The notes beneath the pieces were generated by a model that saw nothing but the letters and a program-made list of their open reading frames with translations, searched no databases and was not told the origin of the DNA. The translations under genes were made by a program, and so were the position numbers. Positions 1 through 5,911 of a stretch of 9,010 bases of DNA are shown piece after piece. The DNA is from Actinomycetota bacterium (lineage in GTDB: Bacteria > Actinomycetota > Coriobacteriia > Anaerosomatales > JAHIQC01), in NCBI GenBank assembly GCA_018902765.1, contig JAHIQC010000013.1, positions 1 to 9,010 on the forward strand. The letters are read 5' to 3'. Position 1 is the first letter of the stretch. Every line of letters begins with the position of its first letter.

Positions 1-531
1 CGTCTTGCCCGAGCCGGTGGATCCGATCACGAGGACATGGCCTTCGGAGCCGGAGAGGTAGTAGGTCTCCTTGCGGCCACGCTCGGCCGGCCGTGCGCCG
101 ATCACGAAGCCCGAGACGCCGGGGGCCGGTGTCATGCCGGTTGACCAGGTGACAGCGGAGGCTTCGAGCTCGGCGGGGGTCATGAGGTTCGAGGTGCCGT
201 GCTCGCCGCGGCCGGCTGTTTGCGGGATGCCGGCGACGACGCCGGTGCCGCTGGAGCGATGGCGCGAGAGGTGGCCGGAGATCCAGATCCACCAAGCCAC
301 GATTACGGCGATGAGCGCGAGCGAGAGGAGGAGTGTGCCCGGGCTTGTGACGGCAGCCCACCAACGGGCGGAGAGTGAGGAGCGCGTCCACGTCCTCAGC
401 AGTGAGGCGTGCGCCGCTCGGTCGAGCGGGAGTGAGGCGAGCGCGGAGAGTGCGAGGGGAACCAGAGCGGCGGCCACACTCGCAGCCAAAGCCGTGGACG
501 CGATTCGCCAGATACCCATCGTGCGAGCCAC
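1..531 (-). CDS. VirD4/TraG-like type IV coupling ATPase, N-terminal part (runs off left edge)
   Basis: Read on the minus strand, this frame is open for 177 codons and leaves the window at base 1, so only the N-terminus is present. Two hydrophobic stretches, at about residues 11-33 and 66-86 (the second rich in Ile, Val and Trp), look like the paired N-terminal membrane helices of VirD4-type coupling proteins. After a soluble linker the frame ends in HVLVIGSTGSGKT, a Walker A loop with Gly170, Gly175, Lys176 and Thr177, in the place where VirD4/TraG proteins bind ATP. Such proteins sit at the inner membrane and feed DNA-relaxase complexes into a type IV secretion channel during conjugation. 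I chose the GTG at 531 because GGGAGGTG at 535-542 ends just upstream of it; an in-frame ATG lies at 519. Codon use is more GC-rich than in the other genes here. A FtsK/HerA-like pump is the main alternative, but the two helices plus the early Walker A favour a coupling protein. Confidence 0.8.
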   Translation of the reverse strand, partial: MARTMGIWRIASTALAASVAAALVPLALSALASLPLDRAAHASLLRTWTRSSLSARWWAAVTSPGTLLLSLALIAVIVAWWIWISGHLSRHRSSGTGVVAGIPQTAGRGEHGTSNLMTPAELEASAVTWSTGMTPAPGVSGFVIGARPAERGRKETYYLSGSEGHVLVIGSTGSGKT

Positions 532-912
532 GTACACCTCCCTCACCTCAGCGTCTTGGATTGAGCTGCGGCGAAAGGTAGCACAGGCGTTCGGCGATTC
601 CGGACTTTCCGATTGGCGGACGGGTCGTGGCCTGATTCGGCCGATCTCGCACGGAGTACTTACACGCCACGTCGGACTTCATTGCGTCGCACGCGGCGAG
701 GATTCAGTTGGGTCTCTAGGGCGGCCGAGCTCAGGCGACGTGCCGGCGACGGCGTGCCGAAGACGGTCCTCGCGCGTGACTTCGCGCAAGCGTGTACGAA
801 TACCTAAAGACCGAGGAACCCAATGGGGCGTGACGAAGGATCTCGTTATTCGGGACGGACTCTACTTTGGGGCTGGGGACACGTTCCTTAGCACGGGGCC
901 GTCTTTAGTGGG
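532..912. other. 381-base intergenic region without a credible gene
   Basis: This lies between the SIR2 stop codon and the start of the coupling-protein gene. The longest local frame on the coding strand, an ATG reading into 43 codons just upstream of the coupling gene, has no ribosome binding site. The plus-strand frames look like shadows. I see no tRNA, no terminator with a T-run and no direct repeats. A minus-strand TGTGCTACCTT near 574-584 resembles an extended -10 element about 45-50 bases upstream of the GTG at 531, but I find no good -35 partner. A short hairpin-capable sequence without a T-tract lies at 770-789. The region probably holds the coupling gene's promoter and the end of the SIR2 transcript. 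Confidence 0.5.
535..542 (-). promoter_or_regulatory. Ribosome binding site of the coupling-protein gene
   Basis: GGGAGGTG on the minus strand. Its GGAGG core ends 5 bases before the GTG at 531 and 17 bases before the ATG at 519. The spacing decides for the GTG start. Confidence 0.6.
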
Positions 913-2553
913 TCAGGGAACTACCGTTGGCCTTCTCAAGATCATCGTGTCCCCAGCAGTGTCGCGAGCCGCCTCAATGTTCTGCGACGCCCATTCACAG
1001 GCTGCGCCGCCATTCCACAATCCTGCAAGGTAGTAGTAGGTGGCCGCATTGTCGAAGTAGTTCTGCGCGCGAGGTAGGTCACCGGCCTTCATGACGAAAA
1101 AGGCCGCCAGTTCCGCATGCTCGCCCACCAGGGCAGTATCCCCGAGGAATGTTGGCGCGACGAAGTTGAGGACAGGCTCAGTGGGGTCGTCTCCTTTCTT
1201 CTCGGGCATCCCAAGAAACGACCGGTAGCATCGCGTGCGAGCGCGCCTGAAGAGTTCTGAGAGCTTCGAGTCCTCGGAGAGAGAGTCGGCGTCGAGGCCT
1301 GCCCGCGACCTCTCGACATAGTTGAGAAGTTGGGCGGTGGTTTCGTCTGGGAGAGACTCAGTGTGCCGAAGGACGTAGGCCAGGACGCTCACCCAGAGTT
1401 GCTCATAGTCCCGGGACGTGGCGGCTGCCATCAGGGCGAGCGGCAAGCCCGGGAAAGACACTCGGTCTCGAATGTGATTGTCGATCGACCGGATGAGTCT
1501 GGAGTACCGAAAGGTGGCCTCGGGTTCAGGATGGCCGGACAAGAGGATGTCAGGCAGCGACTCAACGCACAGCACTGGATCGATTGACGACGCGATTCCG
1601 CTGAGCATGACGTCTACGACTCTTCGCGGGACCGGCGCGCTGGGCGCGACATAGACAGTCGTGAAATCAGGACGCTCATCGACTAGGCCCAGCGCTTCCA
1701 GCAGGTCGACAAGGTCACCTACGTACACCGAGGCATTTGGACGACAGAGCAAACGCCGCTTGAGCGGGATTTCGAAGTCGTCCTCACTCCGTATACACCA
1801 CAACTGCTCGCCCGGGTCGAGTTCAAGGTAGCGGTACAGGCTTGGCTCGTAACCCGAATACCCAAGGAAGAGCTTCGGCGCTCCCATGAAGACCGGTGCG
1901 AGCTGAAGCTGGCCAGACTGCTGGCTGAATGAACAGACGACGTTCTCCATCTCAAAGGACCCATGCGGATGAAGAACATGAACGTGACTGTCGCCGGCGG
2001 CAATGTCGTCCCAGATTGGCGGACTGGTCCCGCTAGGACCATACGCCAACGCCTCAACGCCTGCGTCGTGAAAGGCTCGCTCAAGCAAGCTATCCCAGTT
2101 GGTCGTGACACACATCGGGGCGCAGGCAAGTCCGCTTTGGTAGTAACGAACGGCTGCGTGGTGAAGGCAGCACGGCGAAGCGTCCCGCTCGAGTTCCGCG
2201 AAGAACGTGAGGAGCGACTCAGACAGGTCGTAATGGAGAGACTCGAATTCGTCGAGCAGCAGTTCTAGTGGCCATCGCGGGAGCAGGTGCTCGACGACCC
2301 GCTGGCGTTCCTCCTCGGTGTGCGTCCCGAGGGGAGTCACGAGGTCAAGGAGCGAGCGTGTTACCGCGTAGCCCGGGGGCAGAGACGCCGGTGGCGGCAC
2401 AGAGAAGATGGATCCAACCCATAGGATGGGTCTAGTTGTGTTGACCCACTTTGCCGCCTCGTCGAGCTGCAGGATTCGAGGTTCGCTGCACCTTGAGATG
2501 TGGATGTCAGACGGCGCGGAGAAGACCCATCGAGAGTCATTCTGCAGTTTCAT
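913..2553 (-). CDS. SIR2-like domain protein with helical C-terminus, putative NAD+-cleaving effector
   Basis: The 546-residue product has the signature order of bacterial SIR2-like proteins. A glycine-loop equivalent lies at residues 43-61 (LWVGSIFS followed by LPPG). It is followed by TTNWDSLLE at 150-158 with Asn152 and Asp154, HPHGS at 195-199 with His197, and FLGYSGYEP at 229-237. In the family, Asn and His in these motifs act in NAD+ hydrolysis, as in ThsA and DSR proteins of phage defence. Here the first motif reads VGS rather than the usual GAG, so activity is not certain. Residues about 295-530 are helical, and the last 60 look TPR-like (around EHAELAAFF and AGDLPRAQNYF). No membrane helix or cyclic-nucleotide-binding domain is visible. 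I preferred the ATG at 2553, with GGAGG 4 bases upstream, over the GTG at 2580. The gene lies 114 bases downstream of the cyclase-like gene on the same strand, so co-transcription is likely. Confidence 0.83.
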   Translation of the reverse strand: MKLQNDSRWVFSAPSDIHISRCSEPRILQLDEAAKWVNTTRPILWVGSIFSVPPPASLPPGYAVTRSLLDLVTPLGTHTEEERQRVVEHLLPRWPLELLLDEFESLHYDLSESLLTFFAELERDASPCCLHHAAVRYYQSGLACAPMCVTTNWDSLLERAFHDAGVEALAYGPSGTSPPIWDDIAAGDSHVHVLHPHGSFEMENVVCSFSQQSGQLQLAPVFMGAPKLFLGYSGYEPSLYRYLELDPGEQLWCIRSEDDFEIPLKRRLLCRPNASVYVGDLVDLLEALGLVDERPDFTTVYVAPSAPVPRRVVDVMLSGIASSIDPVLCVESLPDILLSGHPEPEATFRYSRLIRSIDNHIRDRVSFPGLPLALMAAATSRDYEQLWVSVLAYVLRHTESLPDETTAQLLNYVERSRAGLDADSLSEDSKLSELFRRARTRCYRSFLGMPEKKGDDPTEPVLNFVAPTFLGDTALVGEHAELAAFFVMKAGDLPRAQNYFDNAATYYYLAGLWNGGAACEWASQNIEAARDTAGDTMILRRPTVVP

Positions 2554-2557
2554 GCGG

Positions 2558-2562
2558 CCTCC
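2558..2562 (-). promoter_or_regulatory. Ribosome binding site of the SIR2-like gene
   Basis: GGAGG on the minus strand ends 4 bases before the ATG at 2553. The same TGGAGG-N4-ATG arrangement occurs at the nucleosidase gene (5902-5914), which supports this start over the GTG at 2580. That GTG has only a distant GAGGA, about 12 bases upstream. Confidence 0.55.
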
Positions 2563-2667
2563 AGGTTTGAAGACAGACACGTTGTATCGAGTTCCTCAGC
2601 CAAGAGCCGAACATCGCTGCGGCGAGAAGTGGTCTCCGGCTTGAATTGGTGGTTGTCAGCACGGTCC

Positions 2668-5577
2668 TCACGACTCCGGCATGCCGCCGACCTCACCCTC
2701 GTCCCCTTTCCTCCGCGACACTAGGATGTGGCCGCCTGCGAACTCGGATGCACGCTGCCTTGCCGATGCGAGAAGCATGAGCGTCAGACGGGGGACGCCC
2801 TGAGGAATTGCGGGCCACAGCGTCCTCACAGAAAGATCCGCCAGAAACCGGCCCACAGTCCGGAGCGGGTCGCCGGAGGCAGCCAGCGCCTCAATTGCCG
2901 CGAGGACCGGGCCACTCAATGCGTCGCCACGGCAGCGACGTTCCAGCACAGCGTTCGCTAGGTCGCTCAACGTGAGAGGGTCGCAGAGTGCGCGGATTGC
3001 ACCGTCCGTCAGACTCTGACGGACCTGATCATCGATCTGATCGGGAAGCGGTGGCAACAAGGGCGACGTGGCGACCGCTCTAAGAAACGTAGCGATCTCC
3101 CCTTCTTCGTCCCGGTTCGCGTCGTCTCGATCATCGTCGGCAGACCACGGGCCGCAGCCATTCTTTCGATACCGCAATGCCGATTCGATCCTGTCTTCGA
3201 GAGAGGGTGTTGCTTTCAAATCGCGATCAGCCAGAGTCTCCTCGACGGCCGCTCGCAGATCATCGTGCTGTAGCGAAGAGATATCAGGCTCATCCTCTGC
3301 CGTTGCAAGCAGTCCGAGGTAGCGTGCTAGGTCCACCACCTCAGGGGAGGTGGTGGAACCGAGCAGCCCTATCATGGCTGCGTCAAATGGCGAGAGTGCC
3401 CGCCCTGATCTCCGTGCTCCGGAGGCGGCGGAGACCAAGTGTGCAAGCGGAAGCTGCAGTTCCGACTGGAACGCGAGTGCGGATACAAGCTGCAGGTACA
3501 GCGAAACGTCCGCTCCGAGTCCTCCGGGGATGTCTGGGACGTGTCCACTTTCGAGTAACTCATGGAAGTGCCGGGCGACAGCATCGTGCGGGGAACCTGC
3601 GCGCTCTAGCCGGTTGATCTGCCCAGTCAGTTCGTCGTCTGTCCCATTTCGCTCAGTGGCGCGGCCGACGCGCAGCGCGGTCTCGAGGAGACAGGCGCTG
3701 TCGATTGGCTCTATCAGCCGAAGAGCATCCGCGACTGAACAGTGCACAGCCTGCTGTACCGCGAGCATATTCCGAACCGTCTGGACCACGTTGGCCGCCC
3801 CCTCGTCGGCGAGCGTTTCCAAGTCGGCATCTGGCCTCGCGCCGTCAGCGACCGCCCGAAGGAAGTTCGCAACTGAGGCCCAACCGTCCCCGACCGACGC
3901 GAGCGCATTGAGTCGCTTCAAGTTCGGTTCAGCAATCGGCGTCTGCGTCGAGGCTGCCCAGAAGATCCCAGCGAGTAGGGCCTCCACGTCCACATTGGCG
4001 TACTGGCCCTGAGCAGCCTCGCGCGCGAATCGGAGGATCGTCTGCGTCCCTGGCGGAAGGGCATCAGGTACTTCCGGAATGTCCGCGCCCTCTGCGACGG
4101 CTCGGAGAAACGGCATGCACGCCTGCCATTCTCCGTTATCGTCACTGGGCTCCGTAGCCAAGTCGGCCTGCTGGCGTTCGGTGAGAGCTCTGATGTTGAA
4201 GCGCTGTTCCAGCGCAGCCATCATCAGCTCCTCCAGATCGACACCATGGCCCGCGATGACCTCCTGAACGTTCTTGAGATAGTTGCGTGGTCCTTCGGGA
4301 AGGGCGTCCGCTCGCGCGGGCAGTTCGCCATCTTGCAATAGGGCGCGAAAGCAGTCACTAGGCGTAACTTGTTCGCCCTCGTTGAGCATCGTCGAGCCGA
4401 GCATTGCGAAAGCTTCCGGAGGCATATCAATGCCGTCGAGGAACTGACGGATGATTGACGTCCTCAGGAAGCGGAGAAAGACGGGCGGTCGATCGTCGCG
4501 ATTCCAGCGCTGGTTCCGATGCGAGTGGTCGATGAGCTCAGTCGCATTGTCGTAGTATCGCCGGTGGCTCTCCGGTGGACGCATGGCATCAAGAGCGGCG
4601 TCGGCCCCAATCCCGCGCGACCGCGCGCGACGTGGCCAGTCGACCACCAATCCACCAAGTAGTTCGTCGCTCGTGCCGGACTTGCAGGGTGCGGTGTACG
4701 GGATCACGAGCGATGAATCAAGCCATGGCAGGATCAGCGCACACTCACGAGTCAGGCTGATGCCGATCCAGTCCTGAGCGTGTTCGAGGCGTGCCGCGTC
4801 GATCAAAGGCGTTCCCAGGAACACGCCCTCGCCCTGGTTCATGATTGCTTCGCCAACTGCGATCGCGCCACGCAAGGGAATCCCAAGCGATAGGGCCTCG
4901 ATGAGAACATCGGCGCAGCTCGCGACGAGCGACGACGCGTGCATCTCGCTCAGTGGCGCCCACAGCAGCATCGTATCGCTGAAGTGGGCGAACTCGACGG
5001 GGCGTAGCAACATTGTTGGGCTGTGTGCATCCTCCTCGACCAGCATCATTCCAATGGTTGGCTCGCCAGCACGCCCCTGAGCTGCGGCCATGAGTCGCGA
5101 ATAGATGTTCTTCATGCGCTGAGGGCCCAGACGCCGGTACGTGCGCTCGAACCCAAGCACGTCGAGCACAACAACAATCCACACGCCGAACTCGGACGCC
5201 TTCGTCGGATCACTGAGATCCTCGACGTCATCAGAGGCTGCTGCGTCGTCCCCGAGAACCGACGACACCGGGATCACGCCAACTGCAGTGCAGCGCAATT
5301 CATTCGACTCCGGCGACACCACGGCTTTCGTTGCGCAAGCACGGGGATCGACGTACGCCGCAGCCGTCTCGCCGAACGTCCAGGCATCGCCGAGAAACTC
5401 CGGGTCAACGAGCGCTTTGTAGCGACACGTTTCGTCCGTCTCACAGGAGTCCCAGAGCTCGCGACAGCGGGCCACGTAGGCTTCGGTGGAAAGGCTATGT
5501 TTCGCAGGCATACCGGCTTCCAAGTACCTGGCGACCGCCTGCTCGAAATGAGGATCCGGAACCTGGGAATCGGTCAT
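2668..5577 (-). CDS. Nucleotidyl-cyclase-like protein with seven ~80-residue C-terminal repeats
   Basis: The 969-residue product has three parts. Residues 1-130 are unassigned and contain Cys38, Cys45, Cys51, Cys81 and Cys96. Residues about 131-350 match the class III adenylate/guanylate cyclase fold: IVVVLDVLGF with Asp139, then HFSDTMLLW with Asp201 (the two metal-binding positions), IPLRGAIAVGEAIM at 233-246, and a GTPLIDAARLE helix at 255-265. The segment ending YYDNATELID resembles a widespread family of mostly uncharacterised cyclase-like proteins. Residues 410-950 are seven helical repeats. No membrane segment is seen, so a cytosolic protein is expected. The nucleotide made, if any, cannot be read from the sequence. 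The ATG at 5577 is chosen because AGAGGA lies 6 bases upstream and a -10-like TAGAAT lies inside the possible longer reading frame. In-frame ATGs at 5637 and 5730 have poor ribosome sites. The gene is upstream of the SIR2-like gene and divergent from the nucleosidase gene. A Pycsar-like role is inference. Confidence 0.83.
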   Translation of the reverse strand: MTDSQVPDPHFEQAVARYLEAGMPAKHSLSTEAYVARCRELWDSCETDETCRYKALVDPEFLGDAWTFGETAAAYVDPRACATKAVVSPESNELRCTAVGVIPVSSVLGDDAAASDDVEDLSDPTKASEFGVWIVVVLDVLGFERTYRRLGPQRMKNIYSRLMAAAQGRAGEPTIGMMLVEEDAHSPTMLLRPVEFAHFSDTMLLWAPLSEMHASSLVASCADVLIEALSLGIPLRGAIAVGEAIMNQGEGVFLGTPLIDAARLEHAQDWIGISLTRECALILPWLDSSLVIPYTAPCKSGTSDELLGGLVVDWPRRARSRGIGADAALDAMRPPESHRRYYDNATELIDHSHRNQRWNRDDRPPVFLRFLRTSIIRQFLDGIDMPPEAFAMLGSTMLNEGEQVTPSDCFRALLQDGELPARADALPEGPRNYLKNVQEVIAGHGVDLEELMMAALEQRFNIRALTERQQADLATEPSDDNGEWQACMPFLRAVAEGADIPEVPDALPPGTQTILRFAREAAQGQYANVDVEALLAGIFWAASTQTPIAEPNLKRLNALASVGDGWASVANFLRAVADGARPDADLETLADEGAANVVQTVRNMLAVQQAVHCSVADALRLIEPIDSACLLETALRVGRATERNGTDDELTGQINRLERAGSPHDAVARHFHELLESGHVPDIPGGLGADVSLYLQLVSALAFQSELQLPLAHLVSAASGARRSGRALSPFDAAMIGLLGSTTSPEVVDLARYLGLLATAEDEPDISSLQHDDLRAAVEETLADRDLKATPSLEDRIESALRYRKNGCGPWSADDDRDDANRDEEGEIATFLRAVATSPLLPPLPDQIDDQVRQSLTDGAIRALCDPLTLSDLANAVLERRCRGDALSGPVLAAIEALAASGDPLRTVGRFLADLSVRTLWPAIPQGVPRLTLMLLASARQRASEFAGGHILVSRRKGDEGEVGGMPES
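2728..4350 (-). repeat. Seven degenerate protein repeats of about 80 residues in the cyclase-like gene
   Basis: Each unit opens with a helix of the FLRAVA type, continues through a Pro-rich turn of the kind LPxxPDxLPxG, then a hydrophobic helix. In several units a third helix like VDLEELMMAAL follows. Anchor residues are Phe410, Phe490, Phe572, Phe671, Tyr753, Phe831 and Phe911, so the spacing is 80, 82, 99, 82, 78 and 80 residues. Codon starts on the minus strand are 4350, 4110, 3864, 3567, 3321, 3087 and 2847. The fifth unit contains an acidic stretch at residues 813-826. The repeats are not conserved at DNA level, so they are old. The last unit is truncated by the C-terminus. Confidence 0.65.
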
Positions 5578-5582
5578 GACTG

Positions 5583-5588
5583 TCCTCT
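5583..5588 (-). promoter_or_regulatory. Ribosome binding site of the cyclase-like gene
   Basis: AGAGGA on the minus strand; its GAGG ends 6 bases before the ATG at 5577. This decides the start against two longer in-frame options at 5637 and 5730. Confidence 0.5.
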
Positions 5589-5624
5589 GCGCCGGGGATG
5601 TTGAGCAGTGCCTGCGCTGAGACG

Positions 5625-5630
5625 ATTCTA
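5625..5630 (-). promoter_or_regulatory. Possible -10 element for the cyclase-SIR2 transcript
   Basis: TAGAAT on the minus strand lies about 48 bases upstream of the ATG at 5577. It is close to the TATAAT consensus, but no convincing -35 sits at the expected distance. If real, it gives a leader of roughly 40 bases and rules out the longer N-terminal extensions. Confidence 0.3.
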
Positions 5631-5836
5631 TCTCCATGCCCGACACCCTGACGCTAGTGGGGTCTCGAGCCGGTTGAAGAATTGGATGCGTAGCTTCCGC
5701 CTCAATCGACGACTGATAGACTTCATTCATCTAGTTGCTGGGCGTCTGAATTCACCAAAGGCGCACGTGAGTCGCGGAGCGGCCCCATTGGAACTCGAGG
5801 AAGATCGGCAGGACTCGCAGCATGGCCATCAGCGTT

Positions 5837-5856
5837 GGTGCCGAATCGGCGTCACC
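5837..5856. promoter_or_regulatory. Imperfect inverted repeat, possible operator
   Basis: GGTGCCGAATCGGCGTCACC holds a perfect core, GCCGA-A-TCGGC (5840-5850), with outer arms GGTG and CACC offset by two bases. It lies about 55 bases upstream of the nucleosidase start, where a repressor or activator could bind. No regulator gene is seen in the window, and chance dyads are common in GC-rich DNA. Confidence 0.25.
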
Positions 5857-5902
5857 CTTTCCGCATATCGCTGGTCGATCCTTCCGTGAAATTTGATCCA
5901 GT

Positions 5903-5907
5903 GGAGG
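5903..5907 (+). promoter_or_regulatory. Ribosome binding site of the nucleosidase-TPR gene
   Basis: GGAGG ends 4 bases before the ATG at 5912. An in-frame TGA at 5894-5896 lies just upstream, so no longer start is possible. Confidence 0.7.
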
Positions 5908-5911
5908 CACT

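Larger units (their letters stand above)
5578..5911. other. Divergent intergenic region between cyclase-like and nucleosidase genes
   Basis: These 334 bases separate two genes that point away from each other, so both promoters should lie here. A minus-strand reading frame continues upstream of the cyclase start to 5730, but its third codon positions are less GC-biased than the gene body and it lacks ribosome sites, so I treat it as leader. A dyad at 5837-5856 is listed separately. I see no RNA gene or credible small coding sequence. Confidence 0.6.

Noticed and set aside
629..642. GGCCTGATTCGGCC, which shares GCCGAATC with the dyad at 5840.
   Set aside because: Short GC-rich matches of this size are expected by chance; there is no third copy and no matching position relative to a start.
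770..789. Hairpin-capable TCGCGCG/CGCGCAA sequence as a terminator for the SIR2 gene.
   Set aside because: No T-tract follows on the coding strand, the stem is short and includes a wobble, and it lies over 120 bases past the stop.
71..1033. A 320-codon plus-strand open frame covering the left end.
   Set aside because: It runs antisense to the coupling gene, the intergenic gap and the SIR2 end; its product is Arg/Ser-rich low-quality sequence with no domain. The minus-strand frame has membrane helices and a Walker A box.
2554..2580. GTG at 2580 as start of the SIR2-like gene.
   Set aside because: Possible, but the ATG at 2553 has GGAGG at the same spacing as the nucleosidase gene, while the GTG has only a distant GAGGA.
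4745..5182. Long alternate-frame minus ORF (145 codons) and several plus-strand ORFs inside the cyclase gene.
   Set aside because: They overlap the strongly supported cyclase frame, are rich in Arg, Ala and Ser as expected of GC-rich shadow frames, and show no domain or ribosome site.
5578..5730. N-terminal extension of the cyclase-like protein by 51 residues.
   Set aside because: No ribosome site precedes the ATG at 5730, the site before 5637 is weak, third positions are less GC-biased, and a -10-like TAGAAT lies inside.
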